DNA from: Marine Group I thaumarchaeote
GTDB lineage: Archaea > Thermoproteota > Nitrososphaeria > Nitrososphaerales > Nitrosopumilaceae
Length of the DNA stretch: 64,000 nucleotides
Direction of reading: 5' to 3'
Assembly (NCBI GenBank): GCA_013390785.1
Contig: JACASW010000005.1
Coordinates: 27,297-91,296 of the forward strand
Each line of letters starts with the position of its first letter. Positions within the stretch are counted from its first letter, which is position 1. The notes beneath the pieces are model-generated. The model was not told the DNA's origin, did no database searches, and saw only the letters and a program-made list of their open reading frames with translations. The position numbers were made by a program, and so were the translations under genes. Positions 46,182 to 53,738 of the stretch are shown here, piece by piece.

Positions 46182-46463
46182 GTGAACATACCTAAAGAGA
46201 TTAACCGTTTCTGCTCAAAATGCAATAAACATACTGTACAAAAGATTTCTATTTACAAGGCCGGCAAACGTAGGGGTACTGCTGCTGGAGAAAGAAGGCA
46301 TGCATTACGAAAAAAAGGGTATGGAGGACAAAAATTTCCCAAACTTGCAAAGCCAGCAAAAACAACAAAGAAAGTTACGCAGGTTTTTACATGTCCAGAA
46401 TGCAAGAAGAAAGCTATGAAAAAAGGTATAAGAATCAGAAAGTTCGAGTTGGTTGCAAAATGA
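46182..46463 (+). CDS. rpl44e: 50S ribosomal protein L44e
   Basis: The 93-residue product begins MNIPKEINRFCSKCNKHT and ends with a CPECKKKAMKKG zinc site; the two CxxC pairs form the zinc finger. The middle has YKAGKRRGTAAGERRHALRKK without acidic residues, typical of L44e, an archaeal/eukaryal protein near the E-site. A GTG start is preceded by a TATA-like TTTAAATTA at 46151-46159 about 26 bases upstream, suggesting a leaderless mRNA. It overlaps the S27e gene by four bases (ATGA), the usual archaeal pair. Confidence 0.97.
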   Translation: MNIPKEINRFCSKCNKHTVQKISIYKAGKRRGTAAGERRHALRKKGYGGQKFPKLAKPAKTTKKVTQVFTCPECKKKAMKKGIRIRKFELVAK

Positions 46464-46657
46464 AAAAAGAACACGTTCTCATACCAGAGCCAAATAGTAA
46501 ATTTCTTAAAGTTAATTGTAAAGAATGTGAAAAAGAAAATATTGTTTATTCACATGCCTCAACATCTGTTACATGCAAGTCTTGTGGTAATGTAATATCA
46601 GAACCTAGTGGTTCAAAAGCACGAATAATAGGAAAAGTTTCAGGAACTGCTGAGTAA
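46460..46657 (+). CDS. rps27e: 30S ribosomal protein S27e
   Basis: The ATG at 46460 lies in the stop of L44e and gives 65 residues. Two CxxC pairs (VNCKECEK and VTCKSCGN) form the zinc ribbon; SGSKARIIGKV closes the protein, as in archaeal S27e. An in-frame upstream start at 46391 would overlap L44e by 73 bases and is not supported by homology. The 3' end overlaps the convergent CobY gene's end by 18 bases, so the two transcripts must run into each other. Confidence 0.95.
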   Translation: MKKEHVLIPEPNSKFLKVNCKECEKENIVYSHASTSVTCKSCGNVISEPSGSKARIIGKVSGTAE

Positions 46658-47224
46658 TTCGTAGTCCTTCTTTGTGTTCAAATTAAAAGCTATTCTCTTG
46701 TCATCTAAAATTATGTAATTTTCTTTAACTGGATCCAAATTTTGAATTTTATCAGCATTAACAATAGAAATTCCAGTATGCACACAATCAATATTATCAT
46801 AATTGATCAGCAAGTTAGACTTCAAACCTAAGTAATTTAGAAACTTCTTGGACACAAGAAAACTAGTCCAAACATTTCCTGAATTAAGTTCGATCAACTT
46901 TTGAATGATTGCTTCATCCAGTAATGGTAAATCTCCAGAAACAACAAATACAAATCCATCCATCTTTTGTAGTAGAAAATTTAGATCGTTAACATATCCA
47001 TTTCCTTGTGTGTCTAAAGTTTCTATTCCTCTTTGCTCCAATTCATATTTTGTATCAGGTGAATTTGGACTTGTGGCAGCAAAAACTTTAGAAAAACAAT
47101 GTGAGTCATTTAATGAATCAATTACATGAAAAATTATCGGTTTTTCATATTCAAGCAATAATTTTTCGGGAGCAGGGAATTCCATCCTAGATCCTCTGCC
47201 TCCTGCCATGACAAGACCAATCAT
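46640..47224 (-). CDS. cobY: GTP:adenosylcobinamide-phosphate guanylyltransferase
   Basis: A 194-residue nucleotidyltransferase with MIGLVMAGGRGSRMEFPAPEKLLLEYEKPI at its N-terminus (the stretch GGRGSRM is the GTP loop) and VFVVSGDLPLL with the metal-binding aspartate. It lacks the bacterial CobU kinase; archaea use CobY to attach GMP to adenosylcobinamide phosphate. It overlaps the cobS gene by four bases and is the last gene of the minus-strand cobalamin operon. MobA-like molybdopterin guanylyltransferase is the alternative, but the position beside cobS and cbiB favours CobY. Confidence 0.88.
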   Translation of the reverse strand: MIGLVMAGGRGSRMEFPAPEKLLLEYEKPIIFHVIDSLNDSHCFSKVFAATSPNSPDTKYELEQRGIETLDTQGNGYVNDLNFLLQKMDGFVFVVSGDLPLLDEAIIQKLIELNSGNVWTSFLVSKKFLNYLGLKSNLLINYDNIDCVHTGISIVNADKIQNLDPVKENYIILDDKRIAFNLNTKKDYELLSSS

Positions 47225-47946
47225 AATGATACAAAGATTAACAGAGATGAAAGCCTTGTAAGTTCATTAGTTGCACCTAGAACGTCTCCAGTAATTCCAC
47301 CAAAACTTCTAGTGGAAAGTCCAATCAAAAACAATGTCACGCCAATTGATACTCCGAAAAGTATCAATCCTGTAGTTCCACCTATCACAATAAGTGGAAT
47401 AATCGTAATAACACCAGCAACCGCCAGTTTTCTTTTATCTTTCATCATTTGTATGAATGGTGAATTAGAACCAACAGCCGCTGATTTTCCAATACTAGCC
47501 ATTAATACCATTGAGAACTTAGCTAAAATTTCACTAAGTAAAATAGCCTGAAACAACTCGTAGCCAGTTGTCAGTGATAAGGCTATGATTACGCCAACTA
47601 TAGATAATACAACAGAAACAATTCCTGCAGAGCCAGTTGAAAGATCTTTCATCGCCTTGCGTTTTTTCTCTTTTGTCCCTCTGGTCATAAGACCGTCAGC
47701 AAAATCTGCCAAGCCATCAGTGTGATGTATTCCTGTGATAACAGCAATGGATGCAACAACTAACAGTGAAACAATCAATGGCTCTAGGAAAAATGAAAGA
47801 CCAAATCCAATCGAGCCAATTAACAATCCTATTGCGATTCCAATGATGGGAAAGATATGCATGTATTTTGCTACAGTTTCCAGATTAGTGTTGTTAGAAG
47901 GGATTATTGTAAGAAACGAAAAAACCGAACTGATTTCTTTAAGCAT
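47221..47946 (-). CDS. cobS: Adenosylcobinamide-GDP ribazoletransferase
   Basis: A 241-residue membrane protein with six to seven hydrophobic segments and the CobS motif HHTDGLADFADGLMTRGTKEKKR, of which the HTDGLADFADGL part binds the magnesium and GDP substrate. The last segment, SFGGITGDVLGATNE, is also conserved. It condenses adenosylcobinamide-GDP with alpha-ribazole to give adenosylcobalamin at the membrane. It overlaps cbiB upstream by eight bases and cobY downstream by four, so the three are co-translated. Confidence 0.95.
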   Translation of the reverse strand: MLKEISSVFSFLTIIPSNNTNLETVAKYMHIFPIIGIAIGLLIGSIGFGLSFFLEPLIVSLLVVASIAVITGIHHTDGLADFADGLMTRGTKEKKRKAMKDLSTGSAGIVSVVLSIVGVIIALSLTTGYELFQAILLSEILAKFSMVLMASIGKSAAVGSNSPFIQMMKDKRKLAVAGVITIIPLIVIGGTTGLILFGVSIGVTLFLIGLSTRSFGGITGDVLGATNELTRLSSLLIFVSL

Positions 47947-48910
47947 GTATCCACCACCCTAAAAATGAGAGAGTTACAATTATTGGAACAGTGATTATAC
48001 CACAGAATAAAATTGATGAAACTTTCATCAACGTAACTGCAGAGATAATGTGAGATTTTGTAAATTCTATACTGCCATTGCCGATTGTATAGTAATTCAT
48101 TTTTTCTAACCTTGTTCCAAGTGCACCTGCCAAAGCAGCCATTGGGAATCCTGCATTAGGACTTTCTAGTTTTCTGCTGTCACGCTTCATAATGTATAGC
48201 GATTCTTTCCAATTATAACCCAAAATTAATGCGCCTAGAATCATTACTAATGCAGTTAGTCTAGATGGGATGTAATTGAGTATTGTATCACACTTGGCTC
48301 CAAACCAACCCACATTTTTGAACATAGTTGTCTTGTACCCAACCATAGAATCTATAGTGTTTATTGCTCTGTAGGCAAATGCTCCTGGAAGACCGAAAAT
48401 TGCATAATAAAATAATGGACCAGTCACTCCATCAACTGTGTTTTCACTTACACTTTCTAAGACGGCAGATAAGATGTGATTTTTATCTAAATTCTTTGTG
48501 TCCCTCTTAACGATCATAGATAGATGGTTCCTAGCAGAGTCTAAATCGCCTTTTTCAACGGCATCAACTACTGCAAAAGCATGTTTTTGCATTCCCCTAA
48601 TAGCAATAGTTGTTTTTAGCAAGATCGAGCCAACAGCTACTGATACAATTAATGAAACAACATCAATGGTAAGTAAACTAATTCCAACATCCAAAACAAC
48701 AAGTAGCGTAGATACAACTGCTACAACTATACTAACGATCAAAATGCCGCCGAGTAATTCCTTTTTTACTGAGTTGTTTTTTGCAAAAGGAACAAGCGAC
48801 GCAATTAATTTTCCCATCCAAGCAGTTGGATGATATTTGGTTCTGGGATCACCCACCAAAAAATCCAATAAAAGAGCAAATGCAACTATAACTACACTTT
48901 CAAGTATCAT
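47939..48910 (-). CDS. cbiB: Adenosylcobinamide-phosphate synthase
   Basis: The 323-residue integral membrane protein shows the CbiB/CobD hallmarks: LLDFLVGDPRTKYHPTAWMG near the N-terminus, ESVSENTVDGVTGPLFYYAIF in the middle and GYKTTMFKNVGWFGAKCDTI, with SPNAGFPMAALAGALG toward the end. It attaches aminopropanol phosphate (or aminopropanol) to adenosylcobyric acid. Its ATG overlaps the last base of the cobQ gene's stop. It precedes cobS in the operon. Most members have about 300-320 residues, so the gene is intact. Confidence 0.95.
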   Translation of the reverse strand: MILESVVIVAFALLLDFLVGDPRTKYHPTAWMGKLIASLVPFAKNNSVKKELLGGILIVSIVVAVVSTLLVVLDVGISLLTIDVVSLIVSVAVGSILLKTTIAIRGMQKHAFAVVDAVEKGDLDSARNHLSMIVKRDTKNLDKNHILSAVLESVSENTVDGVTGPLFYYAIFGLPGAFAYRAINTIDSMVGYKTTMFKNVGWFGAKCDTILNYIPSRLTALVMILGALILGYNWKESLYIMKRDSRKLESPNAGFPMAALAGALGTRLEKMNYYTIGNGSIEFTKSHIISAVTLMKVSSILFCGIITVPIIVTLSFLGWWIHA

Positions 48911-49749
48911 TACAACAGTTTTTCAATTGCTCTGATATTAAGACTTGACTTTACAACTTTACTTAATTTCTCAATTTCAGAATCGATCTTTTTTAGATTC
49001 TGCCTATTCAATGCAAGCTGCTTTGAATTTGAAGTTATAGAATCCTCTTCAGGAAGTAAAAATTTGGTCAGTGGAATAGTACCAAAAACCGGCTTTCCTG
49101 TATTTTGTTTTAGTTTTCTAAATCCGGGTTTAAGAATATCTAAATCTCCACGAAATTTGTTAAAAACAAAACCTTTGATCATCTTTTGGTATTTTTTTTC
49201 TAATAATGATACAGTGCCTACAATACTCCCAAAAGATCCCCCTCTCTCAATATCAGTGATTAAGATTACAGGTGATTTTGTTTTCTCAGCAAGTTTCATA
49301 TTTGCAATATCATATTTAGTAAGATTAATTTCAGCAGGAGAACCGGCGCCCTCAATAATAATCAAATCATGGTTTTTTTCTAAAGCATGTAAAGATCTCA
49401 AAACTGTTTTCATTCCATTCTTTTGAATAAACTTTTTGTAATAATCATCAGCATGCATTTTTTTGTAGAATTTTCCTCTTAGAAAAACAGAGCTTCTATA
49501 ATTTCCCAGTGGTTTTAGCAAAATTGGATTCAAGTCAGCTGATATTTCTGTACGTGACGCTAAAGCTTGTACAGCCTGAGCGCGAGAAATTTCAAAATCT
49601 TTTCCTTTATAGGCGTAATTTGACATGTTTTGTGCTTTGAATGGAGCCACAGAGAATCCTTTTTCCAAAAAAATTCTACAAAGTGCAGTAACAAGTGTTG
49701 TTTTACCAGCGCTAGATGAAGTTCCCTGAATCATTAATGTTTTTGAAAT
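48910..49749 (-). CDS. cobQ: Cobyric acid synthase lacking the amidotransferase domain, ATT start
   Basis: The product is about 279 residues, whereas CobQ/CbiP normally has 480-500. The N-terminal synthetase domain is complete: KTLMIQGTSSSAGKTTLV (P-loop), VAPFKAQNMSNYAY, IIIEGAGSPAEINL, VILITDIERGGSFGSIVG and the end LPEEDSI. The GATase1 domain with its catalytic cysteine is missing; the gene goes straight into cbiB. The first ATG (49734) cuts the family N-terminus. A Shine-Dalgarno GGAGGTGA (49756-49763) precedes ATT at 49747-49749 by six bases, and reading from there gives ISKTLMIQG, as in homologues. It amidates adenosylcobyrinic acid diamide. The amide source must be ammonia or another protein. 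Confidence 0.85.
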   Translation of the reverse strand: MSKTLMIQGTSSSAGKTTLVTALCRIFLEKGFSVAPFKAQNMSNYAYKGKDFEISRAQAVQALASRTEISADLNPILLKPLGNYRSSVFLRGKFYKKMHADDYYKKFIQKNGMKTVLRSLHALEKNHDLIIIEGAGSPAEINLTKYDIANMKLAEKTKSPVILITDIERGGSFGSIVGTVSLLEKKYQKMIKGFVFNKFRGDLDILKPGFRKLKQNTGKPVFGTIPLTKFLLPEEDSITSNSKQLALNRQNLKKIDSEIEKLSKVVKSSLNIRAIEKLL

Positions 49750-49750
49750 G

Positions 49751-50830
49751 CTAAATCACCTCCAAAGCCTTTAGCAGTTTTATGTTCTCTCCTCGAGTTT
49801 TTACTGCAATCCTAACGTAATTTTGATTTAATCCACGAAATGTACTGCAATCTCTAATGAGGATTTTTTGTTTTAGAAGTTTCTTTTGTAAAAATTTTGA
49901 CTTGGTTTTTGTCTTTACTAGAATAAAGTTTGTTGATGAGTTGTAACAAGTAAACTTTTCTGATTTTGCTAAATTTGAAGAGATGAAATGTTTCTCTTTT
50001 TTAATTAACTTACATGTTTTATCCAAAAATGGATGATAGCATATCGCTGCACTTGCAGCCAGCTGTGCTATATTACTTACATTCCATGGAATCTTAATTT
50101 TTTGCAATAGATCTATGATTTGTGGGTTACCTACCCCATATCCAATTCTAATTCCGGCTAGACCAAAAGATTTTGTAAGCGAACGCAAAATAAATAAATT
50201 TTCAAAATTCTTGAGATGTTTTATTACAGATTCATCATATTCTGGTACAAGTTCAATAAATGTCTCATCAACAAATACAATTGTTGATTTTTTCTTTGCA
50301 GCAGAAATAATTTTTAGCATCTCCCTCTTCTGGATTAAAACCCCTGTGGGATTATTTGGATTACAAATAAAAATACAACCATTTCTGGGAATTTTCATAA
50401 TAAATTTCTGTAAATTTTTTGAAAGATCCATAGTTTTAAAAAATGATATTTTACACTCGCAAAGTTTTGCAGAAATTTCATATTCACTAAATGTTGGTAT
50501 TGGAATCAGAACATCTGTTTTTTTATTTAGAAAAGTTTTGCAAAAATTATAAATTATTTCTGTTGCACCATTTCCAACAACAATTTGCTTTTTTGGAACA
50601 CCAGTAAACCATGACAAGTTTGTCCGTAAATTAGTAGAATTTGGATCAGGATACTCTGAAATCAAATTTAGTTGTTTTTTCAAATAACGTTTTACCCCTG
50701 GATGACACCCTAGCGGGTTTACATTTGAACTAAAATCAATCACATTGGCATCAGGGTTTTTTGTGCCATATTTGCCCCCATGTGAGGCTGGAATATGTGA
50801 CTGCGCTGGTTTGTTTGGATGAATTTTCAC
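49751..50830 (-). CDS. Class I/II aminotransferase, CobD/HisC-like
   Basis: A GTG at 50830 starts a 359-residue product (VKIHPNKPAQSHIPASHGGK); the longer frame to 50968 overlaps the divergent asd gene and is rejected. It has VIDFSSNVNPLG near the N-terminus, CNPNNPTG, DETFIEL and the PLP lysine in RSLTKSFGLAGIRIG. The ASHGGKYG element with FSSNVNPLGCHP is typical of L-threonine-O-3-phosphate decarboxylase (CobD), which makes aminopropanol phosphate for CbiB; histidinol-phosphate aminotransferase is a close relative. As the first gene of the cobalamin operon, CobD function is likely. Its end encodes the Shine-Dalgarno sequence of cobQ. Confidence 0.85.
   Translation of the reverse strand: MKIHPNKPAQSHIPASHGGKYGTKNPDANVIDFSSNVNPLGCHPGVKRYLKKQLNLISEYPDPNSTNLRTNLSWFTGVPKKQIVVGNGATEIIYNFCKTFLNKKTDVLIPIPTFSEYEISAKLCECKISFFKTMDLSKNLQKFIMKIPRNGCIFICNPNNPTGVLIQKREMLKIISAAKKKSTIVFVDETFIELVPEYDESVIKHLKNFENLFILRSLTKSFGLAGIRIGYGVGNPQIIDLLQKIKIPWNVSNIAQLAASAAICYHPFLDKTCKLIKKEKHFISSNLAKSEKFTCYNSSTNFILVKTKTKSKFLQKKLLKQKILIRDCSTFRGLNQNYVRIAVKTRGENIKLLKALEVI
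49756..49763 (-). promoter_or_regulatory. Strong Shine-Dalgarno site for cobQ
   Basis: GGAGGTGA, complementary to the archaeal 16S 3' end, is located in the last codons of the upstream aminotransferase gene. It is six bases before ATT (49749-49747) but 21 bases before the first ATG (49734), and thereby decides for the ATT start. Confidence 0.6.
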
Positions 50831-50866
50831 ATTGTAGATTGTCAGTTGGTAATTTAGTGTGTTTTG

Positions 50867-50878
50867 GTTAGTGCTAAC
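50867..50878. promoter_or_regulatory. Short palindrome between cobalamin operon and asd
   Basis: GTTAG-TG-CTAAC lies in the 78-bp divergent region and touches the TATA-like TTATTAAT (50881-50888) of asd, which is 24 bases from its ATG. Five-base arms are short, so an operator is only a possibility. Confidence 0.25.
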
Positions 50879-50908
50879 GATTATTAATTGAAAACTTGAA
50901 AGTGACTC

Positions 50909-51982
50909 ATGAAAAAGAAAGTAGCCATCATAGGTGTAACTGGAGCAGTTGGTCAAGAGTTTGTCCAATCCTTAAATGACCATCCATGGTTCGAGGTTAC
51001 CCAGATCGCCGCATCAGAGCGTTCTGCTGGAAAAAAGTACATTGATGCTATAAGAGATGACAATGGAATAGTTGCTTGGGATGTTGGTGGAGAGATTCCA
51101 GATTACATAAAGGAAATGCCAGTTTTAACAATTGATGAGGTTAACATTGCAGAATTAGATTTAATTTTCTCAGCAGTAGAATCACAGGCTGCAAGAGATA
51201 TTGAGACAAAATTTGCAAAAGATCTTCCTGTAATCTCAACTTCATCTGCATATAGATATGAAGAGGATGTTCCAATACTTATTCCAGGAGTAAATGATGA
51301 GCAGGCAGAACTACTTGAAGTTCAAAAGAAAAATCGTAACTGGAAGGGTTGGGTAGCACCACTACCAAACTGTACAACTACTGGTTTAGCTATAACGCTA
51401 AAACCACTATTTGACAAATATGGTGCAAAGAAAGTACTGATGACTTCAATGCAAGCAATATCTGGTGGTGGAAAGACTGGTGTATCTGCGATGGGAATTA
51501 CCGATAACATACTCCCATACATTCCAAAAGAAGAAGGTAAGGTAAGAAAAGAGACCAGAAAGATACTAGGTAAACTGAAGGATGGTAAGATTGAAGATGC
51601 GGACATTAGAGTTAGCTGCACATGTACGCGTGTTCCTGTAATCGATGGACATACTGAATCGGTCTTTGTTGAAACAGAAAAGGAAATTGATCCAGCTTTA
51701 GCAAAAGATACCTATGATGCTTACAATAAAGAAATTTCAGTCGCAGGATTGCCTTCAGCACCAGAAGACTACTATGCATTTCATGAAGATCCAACACGAC
51801 CACAACCAAGAATGGAGAGAGAAGTTGGTGGCGGCATGACTACAACAATAGGTAGAGTCGAAAAGGAAGAGCTGTTTGATAATGGAATAAAGTACATGCT
51901 ATTCTCGCATAACAAGAAGATGGGATCTGCAAAAGGTGCTGTTCTCCTAGCTGAGATGCTACACAAAAAAGATAAGATTTAA
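50909..51982 (+). CDS. asd: Aspartate-semialdehyde dehydrogenase family
   Basis: The 357-residue protein has the NADP-binding GVTGAVGQEF (9-18), the active-site cysteine Cys155 in PLPNCTTTGLA, QAISGGGKTGVSAM and the catalytic histidine in PVIDGHTE. It is the archaeal/yeast-type branch. The standard role is reduction of aspartyl phosphate to aspartate semialdehyde for lysine, threonine and methionine. In organisms with the 3-hydroxypropionate/4-hydroxybutyrate cycle, a homologous enzyme reduces malonyl-CoA or succinyl-CoA, and this cannot be separated here from sequence alone. Divergent from the cobalamin operon with a 78-bp intergenic region. Confidence 0.9.
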   Translation: MKKKVAIIGVTGAVGQEFVQSLNDHPWFEVTQIAASERSAGKKYIDAIRDDNGIVAWDVGGEIPDYIKEMPVLTIDEVNIAELDLIFSAVESQAARDIETKFAKDLPVISTSSAYRYEEDVPILIPGVNDEQAELLEVQKKNRNWKGWVAPLPNCTTTGLAITLKPLFDKYGAKKVLMTSMQAISGGGKTGVSAMGITDNILPYIPKEEGKVRKETRKILGKLKDGKIEDADIRVSCTCTRVPVIDGHTESVFVETEKEIDPALAKDTYDAYNKEISVAGLPSAPEDYYAFHEDPTRPQPRMEREVGGGMTTTIGRVEKEELFDNGIKYMLFSHNKKMGSAKGAVLLAEMLHKKDKI

Positions 51983-51990
51983 GAAAAAAA

Positions 51991-51998
51991 TTTATAAA
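51991..51998 (+). promoter_or_regulatory. Likely TATA box of the Lrp/AsnC gene
   Basis: TTTATAAA just after the asd stop codon, about 70 bases before the GTG at 52064, is the best TATA match between the two genes. It implies an mRNA leader of about 45 nt, unlike the leaderless genes nearby. Confidence 0.35.
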
Positions 51999-52063
51999 AA
52001 TTTCAATAATAGCTTTATTAATCCCAAAAATATGTATGGTTTCAGGTGTTTTAGACGGCAAAA

Positions 52064-52510
52064 GTGGATAAAACAGATCAAAAAATTTTGTCAGAACTTA
52101 GTAAGGATTCATCGATCTCAATTCCAAAACTTGCTGAAAAAATTAATGTTAACTCTTCAGTTGTTTACAGTAGAATAAAGCGGTTAATGAAGAAAAAACT
52201 CATTGAACGATTTACAATTGAGATCAACAACAAGGAGTTAGGATATGGTGTAAAGTCATTAACGGGAATTAACATGGATTCAAAACAGCGGGATAATATT
52301 ATTCAAGAACTACTCAAAATTCCTGGTGTAAGAGAGGTTGCGGAAGTTACTGGTAGGTTTGACATACTGGTAACAATGTATGCCGAAAACTTGAATGAGA
52401 TGTATAGGATTGTTTCAGATAATATCGGTAAAATTGATGGAATTATAGGCTCCGAGAGCTTTATAGAAATGAAGACGCGAACAAAACAAATGCCCTATAT
52501 GTTAGAATAA
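52064..52510 (+). CDS. Lrp/AsnC-family transcriptional regulator
   Basis: A 148-residue regulator with GTG start. The N-terminal winged helix-turn-helix spans about residues 4-50 (KIPKLAEKINVNSSVVYSRI for the helix-turn-helix), and the C-terminal RAM effector domain includes VREVAEVTGRFDILVTMYAE. Such proteins form octamers and bind amino acids. A TATA-like TTTATAAA at 51991-51998 is present 66-73 bases upstream of the start, so the leader would be about 45 nt. It may regulate the adjacent asd or ctaB gene or itself; the sequence does not show which. Confidence 0.92.
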   Translation: MDKTDQKILSELSKDSSISIPKLAEKINVNSSVVYSRIKRLMKKKLIERFTIEINNKELGYGVKSLTGINMDSKQRDNIIQELLKIPGVREVAEVTGRFDILVTMYAENLNEMYRIVSDNIGKIDGIIGSESFIEMKTRTKQMPYMLE

Positions 52511-52540
52511 TGATGTATATCTGTAAAAGACTGATAACTA

Positions 52541-53470
52541 ATGCAAACTTTTAACACAAAATCAAACATCGGCGTATACTATGAGTTAACAAAACCAAAG
52601 ATCTGGTATCTTCTTGTGTTTACTGCATTTGGCGCAGCACTTACTGCATCAAATGTTTTCAATGTTCCAATTTCTCTTGAAACATGGGCGTTACTGCTCG
52701 GAGGGGTAGCTGCAGGCTCTGCTGCTGCAAATACGTTGACAAACTATCATGACAGAGACATTGACGCAATAATGGAAAGAACCAAGGGCAGGCCGATACC
52801 AAGTAGACGAATCTATCCTGCAGAAAAAGCTAGGAATTTTGGACTGATACTTGCTGTAATATCATTGGCATGCGCTTTTGGAATATGTTTCACTGCATCA
52901 TTTTGGCAAGGTATCTTAGCTGGTTCCTTTATGGCGTTCGGATTAGTAGATAATATTTTGGTGTATAGTTATGGTCTAAAACGCAAAAGTAGATCAAATA
53001 TTGTTTTAGGAGGATTCTCTGGTGGCGCACCAGCATTGATTGGCTATGTTGCTGTAACTACAACTGGTCTTTGGGACTTTGGTCTAGTTATAGCAGGATT
53101 GGTCTTTGTTTGGATTCCAATGCATATTTGGGCACTAACTTTACACTTTAAGGATGATTACAAAAAAGTAAACGTTCCAATGCTAACCGCTGTGCAGTCA
53201 GAAAAAACTTCTGCTAGAATAATTGCTGGTACAACACTCATGATGGTACTCTTCAGTGTAGTTCCATTTTTCCTAACTCATGAAAATGGGGAACCGTTAA
53301 TGCATGAAGTTTATTTGTATACCGCAATTGCGTCTGGAGTTTTAATGATATTTCTTAGTTTCTGGGTGGTTGCTAAGCCAAGCGAAAAATCTTCTTGGGT
53401 TTTGTTCAAGTTTTCAAGCCCATATTTGGCAGTACTTTTTATTGCACTAATGGTAGATTCTGGGCTTTAA
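52541..53470 (+). CDS. ctaB: Protoheme IX farnesyltransferase (heme O synthase)
   Basis: The 309-residue UbiA-family membrane protein has about nine transmembrane segments, the first prenyl-diphosphate-binding motif NYHDRDIDAIMERTKGRPIP and a second acidic loop HFKDDYKKVNVPML. The sequence SRRIYPAEKARNFG is characteristic of CtaB/CyoE rather than other UbiA members. It farnesylates heme B to heme O for terminal oxidases. Thirty bases separate it from the Lrp gene; it is convergent with the small zinc-finger gene (21 bp between stops). Confidence 0.93.
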   Translation: MQTFNTKSNIGVYYELTKPKIWYLLVFTAFGAALTASNVFNVPISLETWALLLGGVAAGSAAANTLTNYHDRDIDAIMERTKGRPIPSRRIYPAEKARNFGLILAVISLACAFGICFTASFWQGILAGSFMAFGLVDNILVYSYGLKRKSRSNIVLGGFSGGAPALIGYVAVTTTGLWDFGLVIAGLVFVWIPMHIWALTLHFKDDYKKVNVPMLTAVQSEKTSARIIAGTTLMMVLFSVVPFFLTHENGEPLMHEVYLYTAIASGVLMIFLSFWVVAKPSEKSSWVLFKFSSPYLAVLFIALMVDSGL

Positions 53471-53491
53471 TTTAATCAAAGAACGAAGGTT

Positions 53492-53725
53492 CTAAGCTTT
53501 TTCGGATGTCACATCTTTGAGAAACTCGTTCATGCACTCTGTTGTCTGTTTCTCGTTATGGTCTCCCATGTCTCCCTTGCACGTTGGACACATTATCTTT
53601 TTCACAGAGCCATAAGCAACTGGGTTGGTTGCAACTTTGATAAATTTTTCCACGCATAAATAAGCCTGCCATTCATCATGTTGGCTCATGTCCTTTCCAC
53701 ATGTTGGACAATCCCCCTTTTCCAT
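53492..53725 (-). CDS. Mini-protein with two identical-spacing zinc fingers
   Basis: A 77-residue protein made of two similar halves. Each has the pattern CX2CX6HX7C: Cys6, Cys9, His16, Cys24 and Cys46, Cys49, His56, Cys64. The halves read CPTCGKDMSQH and CPTCKGDMGDH, so the gene arose by internal duplication. No further domain is present. The start is 13 bases after the stop of phnE on the same strand, so it is probably the last gene of the phn operon, and I know no phosphonate transporter with such a gene. A metal-sensing, RNA-binding or protein-binding adaptor role is possible. Confidence 0.78.
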   Translation of the reverse strand: MEKGDCPTCGKDMSQHDEWQAYLCVEKFIKVATNPVAYGSVKKIMCPTCKGDMGDHNEKQTTECMNEFLKDVTSEKA

Positions 53726-53738
53726 ATTTCATTTTCAC

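Noticed and set aside
46391..46459. Upstream extension of S27e inside L44e
   Set aside because: S27e homologues begin at the residue encoded at 46460; the extension is L44e read in another frame.
50115..50552. 145-codon antisense frame in the aminotransferase gene
   Set aside because: Shadow of a clear PLP enzyme; composition is the complement of lysine/asparagine-rich codons.
50831..50968. N-terminal extension of the CobD/HisC-like gene
   Set aside because: It overlaps the divergent asd gene and has no similarity to the family; the GTG at 50830 fits the homologues.
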